The notes under the pieces are model-generated. The model made no database searches. It was not told the DNA's origin and was given only the letters and a program-made list of their open reading frames with translations. From positions 38,370 to 102,369 of the forward strand of contig NZ_JAGGJW010000020.1 of the NCBI RefSeq assembly GCF_017873175.1: DNA of 64,000 nucleotides, given 5' to 3'. The translations under genes were made by a program, and so were the position numbers. The stretch comes from Neorhizobium petrolearium. GTDB lineage: Bacteria > Pseudomonadota > Alphaproteobacteria > Rhizobiales > Rhizobiaceae. Shown one piece after another: positions 51,411 through 60,799 of the stretch; position 1 is the stretch's first letter; every line of letters starts with the position of its first letter.

Positions 51411-52670
51411 ATGACACGCAAATTGCATTCCACGATTGCTGCAACCGTCTTTGCGCTGTTCGGCACGCTCGGCACGGCTGACGCGGCCACAACGGTCAAG
51501 TTCTGGCACTCTTTCAACAAAGGTCAGGGTGAGGCGCTCGCCAAGATAATCGCGCAGTTCGAGGCCGCCAACCCGGGCATCGATGTCGAAGCGGAGTTCA
51601 TCGGCAATTACAACGATATTGTCGCAAAGCTGCAGGCTGCAATCCCGGCGCGCCGTGCGCCGGATGCCGTAATCCTGGAAATCACCCGCTACGGCCTCTT
51701 TGCCAACAACAATATCCTGACTGACCTGACACCCTATTTCGACGCCGATCCGCTTAAGAGCGACCTTTATGATTACGCGCGCGAAGTCGGTGTTATTAAC
51801 GGCAAGAACTATGTCGTGCCGTTCAACTCATCCACGCCGGTGCTCTATTTCAACAAAGACATCTTTGCCCGCGCCGGCCTTTCGGCGCAGACGCCGCTAA
51901 AGACCTTCGATAACATCCTTGCCGCGGCAAAGACCATCAGCGAAAAGCTCGGGTCCGAAGGGATTTCCGGCATCGCAGCGCCCGGCCAGTTTGCCCGTTG
52001 GGGTCTTGTCATGGCCAATGACAGCGAACTGATCGACCCGACCACGAACGAGATCTTGCTCGACAAGCCGAATACGGTCGAAGCCTATCAATGGATGGCT
52101 TCGCTGGTAAACCACCACAAGGTGGCGTCGCCCGATGGCGTAACGGATGAGGACAATGGCCGCGACGCCTTCCTTGCCGGCAAGGTCGGCATCATGATGA
52201 ATTCGACCGGCAATTATGTCGGTTCGAAAAAAGCGATCGGCGACAATCTCGTCGTGCGTCCGATGCCCTGCAACAAGGTCTGCTCGGTCCCGATTGGCGG
52301 CGCGGGCATCGGCATCATGGCAAGTTCTCCGAAGGAAGTCCAAGACGCCGCGTACAAGTTCATCAGCTACGCCGCCTCGCCGGAAGCCAATGCGGCGTGG
52401 TTTGCAGCCACCGGCTATCTGCCGATCAACAAAAAGAGCGCCGCTCTTCCGGTCGCCGTCAAGGCGCTAGAAACACAGCCGGGTATCGATGTGGCCATCA
52501 ACTCGCTGCCATACGCCCATGGCCGCGCCCGCTCAACGGTCGTGACGTGGATGCGCTCCACCGAATACAAGATGTGGGAGGCCATGGCGCTGGGTCAGCG
52601 CAAGGTCGACGAGACGATGAAGGATTTCGCCGAGCAGACGCGCGCGGAGAACCAGCGCACCAGCAACTGA
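51411..52670 (+). CDS. ugpB: Glycerol-3-phosphate-type binding protein (UgpB-like)
   Basis: 419-residue family 1 solute receptor. A signal peptide (MTRKLHSTIAATVFALFGTLGTADA-A) is followed by KFWHSFNKGQGEALAKIIAQFEAANPGI, the UgpB-type N-lobe. The sequence VVPFNSSTPVLYFNKDIFARAGL and the later GARARSTVV-like HGRARSTVVTWMRS match UgpB proteins for sn-glycerol-3-phosphate or glycerophosphodiesters. It heads the ugp operon with a full Shine-Dalgarno sequence. Confidence 0.87.
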   Translation: MTRKLHSTIAATVFALFGTLGTADAATTVKFWHSFNKGQGEALAKIIAQFEAANPGIDVEAEFIGNYNDIVAKLQAAIPARRAPDAVILEITRYGLFANNNILTDLTPYFDADPLKSDLYDYAREVGVINGKNYVVPFNSSTPVLYFNKDIFARAGLSAQTPLKTFDNILAAAKTISEKLGSEGISGIAAPGQFARWGLVMANDSELIDPTTNEILLDKPNTVEAYQWMASLVNHHKVASPDGVTDEDNGRDAFLAGKVGIMMNSTGNYVGSKKAIGDNLVVRPMPCNKVCSVPIGGAGIGIMASSPKEVQDAAYKFISYAASPEANAAWFAATGYLPINKKSAALPVAVKALETQPGIDVAINSLPYAHGRARSTVVTWMRSTEYKMWEAMALGQRKVDETMKDFAEQTRAENQRTSN

Positions 52671-52728
52671 TCCCTCTTCCTCGAAAGGGCGCCGGTGGGC
52701 TTTGTTCCCCGCCGGCGCAAATTCTGCC

Positions 52729-53598
52729 ATGCTCCGCAAGCTGACCCCTTATCTCTTCGTTGCGCCGCTAATGATCTTCATCGCGGTCTTCACGTATATC
52801 CCGATCCTCACAAGCCTGAACCTTAGCGTGCGCGAATGGAATTTCCTTTCGTCGAACATGCCGTTCGTCGGTCTGCGTAACTACGAACAATTGCTATTAT
52901 CGCGCGATTTCTGGAATTCGCTCCGGGTCACCACACTTTTCGCCGTCTTCTCCGTTCCCCTAAGGCTCGGTGCGGCGCTGGTCATTGCGAATTATCTCGT
53001 GCGCGAGACCTTGTCATCACGTCTGCTGCGCGGGGCGCTCTTCCTGCCCTCGGTCACCTCCACCGTCTCCATCGCCGTGGTCTTTTCCTGGGTCTTCTCG
53101 ACCGATTACGGCATGATGAACGCGCTGCTCGAGCCGTTCGGTCTTGGCCGTCCGCAATGGCTGCAGGACCCACATCTGGCGCTCTGGGTGCTGATCTTTG
53201 TCAACACATGGAAACAGATCGGCTATGACATCGTCATCTACATCGCCGGCCTGCAGGCGATCCCGCGGGAACTCTACGATGCCGCCTCCGTCGACGGCGG
53301 ACGCCGTTGGCATGTCTTTCGCCGCGTGACACTGCCGCTGGTGATGCCAACCACCTATTTCCTTCTGATCATCTCGGTGATCGAAGCCTTCCAGGTCTTC
53401 ACTATCGTCAATGTAATGACGCATGGCGGACCGGCCGGCGCAACCGACATGCTGGTGAACCTGCTCTACGAAATCGGCTTCGTGCTGTTCGACATCGGCC
53501 GCGGCTCCGCGCTTGCCGTAATCCTTTTCGTCCTGCTCGTGGCGCTTGCAATCGTCAAATCCCGCATCATCGGCAGCAAGGTGCACTATGAAGCCTGA
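52729..53598 (+). CDS. ugpA: ABC permease, UgpA-like
   Basis: 289 residues, six helices. The N-terminal helix (YLFVAPLMIFIAVFTYIPIL) and the EAA loop IPRELYDAASVDGGRRWHVFRRVTLPLVMPT are those of the sugar-class MalF/UgpA family. The ATG at 52729 lies 58 bases after ugpB; an upstream in-frame TTG at 52702 is less likely. The 3' end overlaps ugpE by 11 bases. Confidence 0.88.
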   Translation: MLRKLTPYLFVAPLMIFIAVFTYIPILTSLNLSVREWNFLSSNMPFVGLRNYEQLLLSRDFWNSLRVTTLFAVFSVPLRLGAALVIANYLVRETLSSRLLRGALFLPSVTSTVSIAVVFSWVFSTDYGMMNALLEPFGLGRPQWLQDPHLALWVLIFVNTWKQIGYDIVIYIAGLQAIPRELYDAASVDGGRRWHVFRRVTLPLVMPTTYFLLIISVIEAFQVFTIVNVMTHGGPAGATDMLVNLLYEIGFVLFDIGRGSALAVILFVLLVALAIVKSRIIGSKVHYEA

Positions 53599-54397
53599 GA
53601 ACCGAATTCTTGCGGTCCTATCGCTGCTGGTCGGACTGCTGTTCCTGTCGCCGGTGCTCTATTCCATCTGGATGTCCTTCCAGACGGCAGATGCCTTTTA
53701 CGCCGGAGAAGTGGCGTTCACGCTCGACAATTACGGCCGCGCCATCGGCCAGTTCAACTTCGCCCGTTATCTTGCCAACAGCCTCATCGTTTCGGGTCTC
53801 GTGACGGTGCTGGGCATAACACTTGCCACGCTTGCGGCCTTCGCTTTCGCGCGTTTCCGTTTTCCGGCGAGCGATCTGTTGTTCGGCGCGACCGTGGCGA
53901 CCCTGATGATCCCTAGCCATATCAGCCTTATTCCCAATTATCTAACGCTTGCGAAGGCCGGATTGCTGGATACCTATGCCGGCTTAATCCTGCCGGCCAT
54001 TTCGAACGGCTTTGCCGCTTTTTTCTTGCGCCAGTATATCCGAGGCATTCCAAAAGCGCTGGATGAGGCAGCCTATATGGACGGGGCGACACCCTTGCAG
54101 GTGCTGTGGCGCATCATCGTACCGCTATCGCGCCCCGCCATCTCGTCCATGGCGCTCTACATCTTCATCACAGAGTGGAACAACTATATTTGGCCGCTCG
54201 TCGCGGTGGGCAGGCAAGACCTATACACGCTGCAGATCGGTCTGGCTCGGCTTTACCGCGTCAATCCCGGCGAAGGACTCATCGACTGGCCGCTGGTCAT
54301 GGCCGCCTCCACCATCACCATCCTGCCCGTGCTCATCGGTTTTCTGCTCGTGGAGCGACATCTCGTGCGCGGCATCACCATGGGCGCAATCAAGTAA
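53588..54397 (+). CDS. ugpE: ABC permease, UgpE-like
   Basis: 269 residues, MalG/UgpE family. The first helix includes LLFLSPVLYSIWMSF, and the EAA loop is IPKALDEAAYMDGATPLQVLWRIIVPLSRPA. It ends with LVERHLVRGITMGAIK, the family C-terminus. The ATG at 53588 overlaps the ugpA end. It forms the channel with UgpA. Confidence 0.9.
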   Translation: MKPENRILAVLSLLVGLLFLSPVLYSIWMSFQTADAFYAGEVAFTLDNYGRAIGQFNFARYLANSLIVSGLVTVLGITLATLAAFAFARFRFPASDLLFGATVATLMIPSHISLIPNYLTLAKAGLLDTYAGLILPAISNGFAAFFLRQYIRGIPKALDEAAYMDGATPLQVLWRIIVPLSRPAISSMALYIFITEWNNYIWPLVAVGRQDLYTLQIGLARLYRVNPGEGLIDWPLVMAASTITILPVLIGFLLVERHLVRGITMGAIK

Positions 54398-54412
54398 GTC
54401 GAGGACACAAGA

Positions 54413-55165
54413 ATGACACGCATCGCATCGCATCGTGGCGGCACGCTGGAATTCGGCGACAGCACACCACGTGGTTTTGCCGCAACGGCCGAGATGGCGC
54501 TGGAGGAGGTGGAATTCGACATCCATCCGACGGCGGACGGCGCCACAATCGTGCATCACGACCCGACGCTGGACGGCACGACGGACATGTTTGGCGAAGT
54601 CGCACGTATGACCCTGGCCGACGTGAAGGCCGCGACGATCAACTATGGCGGCGGAGGCCATCCACTCACATTGCAGGAACTCTGTGCGCTTTACGAGGCA
54701 AGCCCCGTCGGTTTCCGCTGTGAGATCAAGCCTGGTGTCGATGGAGAGCCCTATCGGGATTTCGTGCCACGTGTGGTAACCCTCCTCGCCCGGCATGGAA
54801 TGCTGGAGCGGACGACCTTTTCCTCTTTCCTCGTGCCTTCCCTGGATGAATTGGCCCGTGCCAGCAATCGTCCGCGGCTCTGGCTGGTCAGTCCGCCCGT
54901 GCTTCGCCACCTGGGGGTGGAGACCGTGATCGACGTGGCGAAGGCGCATGCCATTCCGGAGATCGGCGTCCACATCGATTGTGCAGATCGTGCGCTTGGC
55001 AACGCCGTCCGCGCGGCCGGCCTGGAATTCGGCTGCTGGGCGGCCCATTCGCGCTCACAGATCGAAAAGGCACTCGCGCTCGGCGTCAAGGTGTTCACAA
55101 CCGATCGGCCGACGCTGGCGATTTCTATTCGCAGCGCCTTTCGCCACAAGGAGACCGCTGCATGA
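54413..55165 (+). CDS. ugpQ: Glycerophosphodiester phosphodiesterase
   Basis: 250-residue TIM-barrel enzyme splitting glycerophosphodiesters into glycerol-3-phosphate and an alcohol in the cytoplasm. The motif ASHRGG near residue 6 gives the first catalytic His. VEFDIHPTADGATIVHHDPTLDGTTD supplies the metal ligands and second His, and GFRCEIKPGVDGEPY carries the third Glu. No signal peptide, consistent with cleavage after uptake by UgpBAEC. Its ATGA overlaps the ATPase start. Confidence 0.9.
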   Translation: MTRIASHRGGTLEFGDSTPRGFAATAEMALEEVEFDIHPTADGATIVHHDPTLDGTTDMFGEVARMTLADVKAATINYGGGGHPLTLQELCALYEASPVGFRCEIKPGVDGEPYRDFVPRVVTLLARHGMLERTTFSSFLVPSLDELARASNRPRLWLVSPPVLRHLGVETVIDVAKAHAIPEIGVHIDCADRALGNAVRAAGLEFGCWAAHSRSQIEKALALGVKVFTTDRPTLAISIRSAFRHKETAA

Positions 55166-56217
55166 GTGGAATTTCGCTTCGCCATATCCGCAAGGCCTAT
55201 CCGGGCGGCATGCCGGTATTGCATGGCGTTTCACTCGATATCCAACCGGGTGAATTCGTCGTCATTGTCGGTCCGTCCGGCTGCGGCAAATCCACGCTTC
55301 TCAGACTGATTGCCGGGCTGGAGCGCTGCGAGGAAGGCGAGATCGAGATTGGCGGCAAACGCGCCAATGATCTTGCGCCGCAGGACCGCGACATCGCGAT
55401 GATCTTCCAGAACTATGCACTCTACCCGCATATGAGCGTGCGCGAAAATATCGCTTTCGGTCTCGAGCTGCGCGGCATGCCGAAGGCGCAGCGCAACCGC
55501 CGAGCGGAAGAAGTGGCGCGCATGCTTCAGCTCGACCCGTATCTTGAGCGCAAACCGGGGGCACTGTCCGGCGGCCAGCGTCAGCGGGTCGCCATGGGTC
55601 GCGCCATGGCGCGCAACACCTCGACCTTTTTAATGGACGAGCCGCTCTCCAACCTCGACAATGCGCTACGCGTGGCCATGCGCACGGAAATCAAGGAACT
55701 GCATCGGCAGCTTAGGGCGACCATTGTTTATGTCACGCATGACCAAACGGAAGCATTGTCGCTGGCGGACCGCGTAGCCGTCATGAAGGACGGGCATCTC
55801 CTGCAGTTCGATCGACCCGACGTCATCTACGATCGGCCGCGCGACCGCTTTGTCGCCGGTTTTCTCGGCGTACCACCAATCAATTTCGTTGCTGCGGAGA
55901 AACTGCCCGGCTGGCAGGGCATGGAAGGGCTGACCGCCGGTCTTCGCCCGGAAATCCTGACCGTCCACACGGAAAGACCCGAGCGTCCGGCGCTGTCGGC
56001 GCGTCTTGTGCTCTCCGAAATGACGGGATCTGACCTACTTCTCCATTGCGACAGCCCGGCCGGCCGGCTGACCGTGACGACCCCTCGACGCGAGGTGGCA
56101 GAACATTCGGAGGAACTCTGGATTTCCTATGATCTTGACCGCGCATTGTTCTTTGAGAACGACGGCGGCGAACGGGTCGATCTCGCACGCGATTTTCGCA
56201 GCATCAGGACATCGTGA
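55162..56217 (+). CDS. ugpC: ABC transporter ATPase, UgpC/MalK type
   Basis: 351 residues: an ABC domain plus a C-terminal TOBE/OB regulatory domain from about residue 240. Walker A GPSGCGKST, Q-loop MIFQNYALYPHMSVRENIAFGL, signature LSGGQRQR, Walker B FLMDEPLSNLD and H-loop VYVTHDQTEALSLADRVAVM are present. GLRPE in the TOBE region is typical. It energises UgpAE. The ATG at 55162 overlaps the ugpQ stop; the longer open frame upstream is spurious. Confidence 0.92.
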   Translation: MSGISLRHIRKAYPGGMPVLHGVSLDIQPGEFVVIVGPSGCGKSTLLRLIAGLERCEEGEIEIGGKRANDLAPQDRDIAMIFQNYALYPHMSVRENIAFGLELRGMPKAQRNRRAEEVARMLQLDPYLERKPGALSGGQRQRVAMGRAMARNTSTFLMDEPLSNLDNALRVAMRTEIKELHRQLRATIVYVTHDQTEALSLADRVAVMKDGHLLQFDRPDVIYDRPRDRFVAGFLGVPPINFVAAEKLPGWQGMEGLTAGLRPEILTVHTERPERPALSARLVLSEMTGSDLLLHCDSPAGRLTVTTPRREVAEHSEELWISYDLDRALFFENDGGERVDLARDFRSIRTS

Positions 56218-57104
56218 GGCTTATGGATAAATACGACCCGGCATCACAAGCGCTCGGCGATCTCATCAGCCGCCATTCGACGCGGCTGACGGACGCTGAC
56301 ACCCGTCTTCTCGACGTCCTGGTCCAGGATCCGATCCGTGCAGCGATGGATAATGGGAAGGATGTCTCCCTCCGTGCAGGCGTGCATCCCGCCTCGGCCG
56401 TGAGGCTGGCGCGGCGCTTGGGTTTCAAGGGCTACCCGGAATTTCGAAGCTTCCTGCAGGCGAACCTGATGGTAGGCGGTGAAGATTTCGAAAGCCCGGC
56501 CGCGCGCATGGCGGCACGCCTTGTGAGGGCAGAAGAAGGTGGTCTGCTCGCCTCGGTGCTCGACAGCGAGATCGCAGCGTTGAACAACGTCCGCAACAGT
56601 GTCTCCGACGCCGACATTCGTGCTTTTTCCGAGCGCCTGTGCAACAGCCGCCGCATCTTCGTCTTCGGCCGCGGCCATTCCTCGGCGCTTTCCGCGCTGA
56701 TCACGCTCCGCCTGGTTCGCTCCGGATACGACGCATTCAATCTCGGCGACCAAGTGGACCAGCTGCCGGAGGCGCTTTCGACATTTTGCAAATACGATGT
56801 GCTCTGGCTGTTGACCTTCCGCCGCACCTCCCCTTTGGTGCATGAGCTTCGAAGGATCGCGGCGGACCGCGGCGCCCAGACGCTGGCCCTGACGGATCTG
56901 CATGCGGCTCGCATCGATCCAGCGCCAGAACATCAGATTTCGATTTCGCGCGGCAAGCCGGGGGAATCGCAGTCACTCGTGGTGCCCATGACAATCGCCA
57001 ACGCGGTGATCCTCGACCTTGCTGCCATTGATGATGGTCGCTCGATCCGCGCGCTCAGGGAATTCCGGTCATTTAAGGCGACATCACGTCTGACTGTGGA
57101 CTGA
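56214..57104 (+). CDS. RpiR/MurR-family regulator with SIS domain
   Basis: 296 residues. The N-terminal RpiR helix-turn-helix contains HPASAVRLARRLGFKGYPEFRSFLQANL, and the SIS phosphosugar-binding domain spans RRIFVFGRGHSSALSALITLRLVRSGY to LTDLHAARIDPAPEHQI. It probably senses a phosphosugar such as glycerol-3-phosphate and controls the ugp operon. The GTG at 56214 overlaps the ugpC stop by four bases; ATG 56223 is an alternative start. Confidence 0.85.
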   Translation: MRLMDKYDPASQALGDLISRHSTRLTDADTRLLDVLVQDPIRAAMDNGKDVSLRAGVHPASAVRLARRLGFKGYPEFRSFLQANLMVGGEDFESPAARMAARLVRAEEGGLLASVLDSEIAALNNVRNSVSDADIRAFSERLCNSRRIFVFGRGHSSALSALITLRLVRSGYDAFNLGDQVDQLPEALSTFCKYDVLWLLTFRRTSPLVHELRRIAADRGAQTLALTDLHAARIDPAPEHQISISRGKPGESQSLVVPMTIANAVILDLAAIDDGRSIRALREFRSFKATSRLTVD

Positions 57105-57144
57105 CGCTGAGCCACAGCCAACGTGGAACAGACTGGGACGGAGG

Positions 57145-57330
57145 AAAACGCTGCCTTTCAGGACCACATGCGGTTCGGAGACTTCGCCCTCGGTCAGGGC
57201 AACGATGGATGACGCGCGCGAACATCAGATGCTTGTAGAAGGTCGCCACCTCCGCCTGATCGCGGCTGATGTGGTCCAGCGCTTCGGCCAGCAACGCTTC
57301 GAGCGCGCCGCGCGGCGCCTCTCGCAGAAA
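57145..57330 (-). pseudogene. Serine site-specific recombinase fragment, frameshifted
   Basis: The minus strand reads AEALDHISRDQAEVATFYKHL followed by MFARV, the arginine/aspartate active-site region of large serine recombinases. In a shifted frame it continues IVALTEGEVSEPHVVLKGSV, which matches the next block of the same family (usually IVTLAEGEI, then LHVGLKGTMNA). So one base shift and loss of both ends leave only about 60 residues of the catalytic domain. It parallels the fragment at 24.0 kb. Confidence 0.65.
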
Positions 57331-57594
57331 GGCGTTGGATGCCGGAACGCACAATGGTGCTGGGACCGGATATGGCCGCATCCCTTAGAGGCGCCGACGA
57401 CCGCCCATCGTTCCCCCTATGTGTCCTCCCGGCAAAGCCGGGACCAGAGAGTTTCCCGCGAGCGATGAGCTTAGAACGTCGCCGCCGAGAAAGGCTCTGA
57501 CGGACATCTCCGCGATCTGCCCGAGATGATCCTTTAAAAATTGAGCCGACAAGAGAACTATTGTTGTTTTACAGATCATTATCCGCGCGCTCTT
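57331..57594. other. Intergenic sequence with a GC hairpin
   Basis: No gene is supported. A hairpin CCCGGC-AAA-GCCGGG lies at 57428-57442, next to an AT-rich run at 57530-57580. A plus-strand frame (57205-57468) is antisense to the recombinase scrap and is not called. Confidence 0.45.
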
Positions 57595-58395
57595 TCATCC
57601 GCCGCCGCCCTGATAGCGACGCAGGCAGAAACGCCAGAAGACGACCGCGGCTAGAACGGAGATCGGACCGGCAGCAAGCGCCGCGACCTCCGCAGCACTT
57701 CCGAGATAAGCGACCGGCCGCTGGAGCAGGACCGACACCGGCACATACGCCATATAGCCGAGCGGCATGACCGAAACGAGCGCGATCTGGAAGGCCGGGG
57801 CAAAGATGCTGGCCGGATAACGCGACAATTCCCAAAAATCAAAATAGATGCCGAAAAGATAGCGCGCACGGCCAAGGATCATGGCGCAGGCACCGATCAT
57901 GGTGAGCATGGATGCCGTAATGAGCGCCGCGCTCAAGAGCGCACCGAAGATGAGGATGGAGGTCTCGACATCCCACTCGATAGGAATCTGCGGCAGCGCC
58001 CAGACGATCAGCCCCGCCCCCAAAAGCACATGCCCGCCATATTCGATGTTGAAGCCCGAAAAGACGAGATAGGCCCAAGGGTTGAGCGGCCGCACCAGCA
58101 GCGTGTCAAACTCGCCGCCGAGCACGATCTCCTCCATGCGCCTCAGCTGCACCAGCGTGAAACAGGCGCCAAGCGCATAACCCAGCGTATGAAAGCCGAG
58201 GAGCAGCGCCATCTGCGGCCAGGTCCAGCCGCCGATATTCTCGAAGCGGGTAATGATGAGCCAGATCGAGGCGAAGACACCCGCATAACCGAAGGCTTGT
58301 GCCGCCCAGGCGATGACCAAACTGGCGCGAAATTCAAGTCGCGTGCGCACCCGAAGCCGCATCAGATAGAGGAGCAGAGACAGCGTGTCGCGCAT
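57595..58395 (-). CDS. ABC-2 type exporter permease (COG3694-like)
   Basis: 266 residues with six predicted helices. The N-terminal SLLLYLMRLRVRTRLEFRASL, VLGGEFDTLLVRPLNPWAYL and FELSRYPASIFAPAFQ-like ELSRYPASIFAPAFQIALV are typical of the small ABC-2 permeases paired with COG4586 ATPases. Exporters of this group are poorly defined; substrate unknown. It is last in a three-gene operon, three bases downstream of its partner permease. Confidence 0.82.
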   Translation of the reverse strand: MRDTLSLLLYLMRLRVRTRLEFRASLVIAWAAQAFGYAGVFASIWLIITRFENIGGWTWPQMALLLGFHTLGYALGACFTLVQLRRMEEIVLGGEFDTLLVRPLNPWAYLVFSGFNIEYGGHVLLGAGLIVWALPQIPIEWDVETSILIFGALLSAALITASMLTMIGACAMILGRARYLFGIYFDFWELSRYPASIFAPAFQIALVSVMPLGYMAYVPVSVLLQRPVAYLGSAAEVAALAAGPISVLAAVVFWRFCLRRYQGGGG

Positions 58396-58398
58396 CCC

Positions 58399-59193
58399 TC
58401 AGCCCCCCTGCACCACGACCTGTCCGCAGGCCCGCGACCAGACAAAGGCAACGGCAAGGCCGAGGGCCATCACCCATCCGCCACCAGCGACGAGGTAAAG
58501 AGCGGAAGAGGCAAGATCGCGCGCTCCTAGATAGACCGCCATCGGATGATAGGTGATCCAGGAAAAGGGCAAAACATGCGCTACCGTTGCCAGGCCAGCC
58601 GGAAAGAACCAGATGGGCACGAGCCCACCGGAGAGCGTAGCCAAGGCGCCGCGCATGAACCATTCGAGAGAATGCGCATCGAAAACCCAGAATGAAAACA
58701 AACCGAGCAGGATGCCCGTCAGCATCAGTACGGCAAGCGAGACAAACAGAAAACCGACAAAGAGAATGCCGTGACCGAAGCTCGCAGGCAATTGAAGTCC
58801 GTAGCAGAACCCCATGATGGCGATCACCGGCAGCGAAATCAGCAACCAGTCAAAGAAGCGCGCGCCTAGCTGCTCGGCGAGCAGCATAAGGGGATAGCCC
58901 ACCGGACGCAGCAGCGTCGCGCCTATCGCTCCGGTGCGGATCGTCGTGCCGACATCGCGCACGATCATCGTGGCATCCCAGCTGGACAGGATCGTGCCGC
59001 CGATCAGCGCATAGGTAACCATCTGGGAAAGCGTGATACCGTTCATCGAGCCGTGTCCGCTAAAAACCGCCTGCCAGATCGAAACACGTGCAACGATCTC
59101 CACGAGACTCCCGAGGATACGAACGAGCATCTTGGCCCGGTGCTCGACTTCGCGCTGGAAGGAGGCCCGGATGAGGGCGAGGAAGGCGCTCAT
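58399..59193 (-). CDS. ABC-2 type exporter permease (COG4587-like)
   Basis: 264 residues, six helices. The features IRASFQREVEHRAKMLVRILGS, VRDVGTTIRTGAIGATLLRPVGYPLMLLAEQLGARFF and the final helix match the partner permease of the COG3694/4586/4587 exporter set. It overlaps the ATPase gene by four bases. It probably forms a heterodimeric channel with the other permease. Confidence 0.82.
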   Translation of the reverse strand: MSAFLALIRASFQREVEHRAKMLVRILGSLVEIVARVSIWQAVFSGHGSMNGITLSQMVTYALIGGTILSSWDATMIVRDVGTTIRTGAIGATLLRPVGYPLMLLAEQLGARFFDWLLISLPVIAIMGFCYGLQLPASFGHGILFVGFLFVSLAVLMLTGILLGLFSFWVFDAHSLEWFMRGALATLSGGLVPIWFFPAGLATVAHVLPFSWITYHPMAVYLGARDLASSALYLVAGGGWVMALGLAVAFVWSRACGQVVVQGG

Positions 59194-60179
59194 GCCGCAG
59201 CCCTCGCCTGATAATGCGTGCGGATGATCTCCTCGATGCCAGGCTCGTGCAGACGCACGTCGCGCAGGTCGACGTCGGCCTCAAGGGCTGCCAACAGCTC
59301 GACGAGAGAGCGTCCATCATCGGCAAGCAGGAATTCGCGAACACGCCCCTCCCCGCCGACAAGCTCCGCGCCCGCAACGCGTACGCGGCCCGGTTCGCTT
59401 ACAAATTCCAGCGTTAGGCGGCGGCGCGCGCCGAAGCGGGAGCGAAGCTCACCGATTGCGCCGTCAAATAACAGCCGCCCTTCGTCCACCATGATAAGAC
59501 GCGGGCAAATCTCCTCGATATCCTGCAGGTCATGGGTCGTCAGAATGATCGTCGTGCCGCGTTCGCGGTTGATGCGCGAGAGGAACTTGCGCACCACATC
59601 CTTCGCCACCACGTCGAGCCCGATGGTCGGCTCGTCGAGGAAGAGGATCCTGGGATCATGCATCAGCGCCATGGCGATCTCTGCACGCATGCGCTGGCCA
59701 AGGCTCAGATGCCGCACGGGGCGATCGAGAAAGGACGAGAGTCCCATCATCTCGGTGAGATCGGTTCGGTTGCGGGCGAAGAGGTCCGCCGGCATGCGAT
59801 ACATGCGCCGATGCAACTCGAAACTCTCAAAGAGCGGCAGTTCCCACCAAAGCTGCGTGCGTTGACCGAAGACGACACCGATCTGACGCGCATTGGCGAC
59901 CCGTTCCGCCTGCGGCTGTCGGCCGAGCACTGTCACCATGCCGGCGGATGGCGCAAGAATACCGGTCAGCATCTTGATCATGGTGGACTTGCCTGCCCCG
60001 TTTGGGCCGAGATAGCCGACCGCCTCACCGGCTGCGATGGAGAATGTGATATCATCCACCGCCGGAACCGGTCTTTTGATCGGAGCGATGAAACCGCGCA
60101 CGGCACCGAGCACGCCCGGCTGGGACACGCGCTGCTGAAAGATCTTTGACACGTTTTCGGCAGAGATGATCGAAGCCAT
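59190..60179 (-). CDS. ABC exporter ATPase (COG4586-like)
   Basis: 329 residues. Walker A is GPNGAGKSTMIKMLTG, the Q-loop region VVFGQRTQLWWELPL is diagnostic of this group, the signature is LSLGQRMR, Walker B is ILFLDEPTIGLD and the H-loop is ILTTHDLQDIEE. The C-terminal extension (ARRRLTLEFVSEPGRVRVAGAE) is the usual accessory domain. First gene of the exporter operon. The upstream 300 bases hold no recognised regulator. Confidence 0.9.
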   Translation of the reverse strand: MASIISAENVSKIFQQRVSQPGVLGAVRGFIAPIKRPVPAVDDITFSIAAGEAVGYLGPNGAGKSTMIKMLTGILAPSAGMVTVLGRQPQAERVANARQIGVVFGQRTQLWWELPLFESFELHRRMYRMPADLFARNRTDLTEMMGLSSFLDRPVRHLSLGQRMRAEIAMALMHDPRILFLDEPTIGLDVVAKDVVRKFLSRINRERGTTIILTTHDLQDIEEICPRLIMVDEGRLLFDGAIGELRSRFGARRRLTLEFVSEPGRVRVAGAELVGGEGRVREFLLADDGRSLVELLAALEADVDLRDVRLHEPGIEEIIRTHYQARAAA

Positions 60180-60528
60180 AGCGGGGACCCTGAAAGTAAA
60201 GGCGCTCCCCTTAGAGGAACCGTATGGAACTTATGCGACTCTCAGCTGATTCGCCCGACACATCTTCTGATGGATCCCATTCCCATCAGGAATGGGCAAA
60301 GCCGCGGCCTTCACACGAGATCTATACTCGTAAAAAGAACCAATACGCACCGACAAAAAGGCGCCGCTCCCATCGTAGCCGGCTTGAACAGCCTCATGTG
60401 GCCCGCCGATATGTCCGCAAAGAGGGTCGTCGAGTTGGCAAGCCGCATCGACCGCTTGCACCGCCCAAGATTTAATCACTTCATCGTTTAAGCTAGGCCG
60501 GTTGTAACCCCTTAGTCGCGAGCCGGTC
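60180..60528. other. Intergenic region, nothing recognised
   Basis: 349 bases between the exporter ATPase start and a gene remnant. Overlapping short frames on both strands have no family resemblance. The exporter promoter must lie in the left part, but no clear boxes were settled. Confidence 0.5.
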
Positions 60529-60719
60529 ATGAACGATGTCGAGCTCTACGAAGCCGGTGCCGAGATCGTGCCTGGCCTTGCCTCCCGTCGGCGCATCTTC
60601 GACAGGGCGACCGCCGAGCGCATTCCCGTACTCGGCTTCCACTTCCGTTCCCCGGCCTCGGCCGGATGCTCAAGACCGATGGTGCCTACGCCTGGGTGCC
60701 CGCCAACTGGCAGTTTTGA
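60529..60719 (+). pseudogene. Metallo-beta-lactamase-fold hydrolase remnant with internal deletion
   Basis: The frame reads MNDVELYEAGAEIVPGLA and then directly SRRRIFDRATAERIPVLGFHF. In MBL-fold hydrolases these two blocks are separated by the metal-binding core, which is missing. A shift near 60650 then restores the usual C-terminus, LGRMLKTDGAYAWVPANWQF, ending at TGA 60717-60719. So the gene has lost its active-site domain and its frame. Family alignment is from memory. Confidence 0.6.
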
Positions 60720-60799
60720 CGCCTACGGCAAGCAGGTATGGGACTTGTAATGGACCAAGGATCAACCGACGCGGTTTTCTTGGCACGATGGGCTCGTCC

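Noticed and set aside
57205..57468. Plus-strand frame of 87 codons
   Set aside because: It is antisense to a clear serine recombinase fragment and has no family resemblance.
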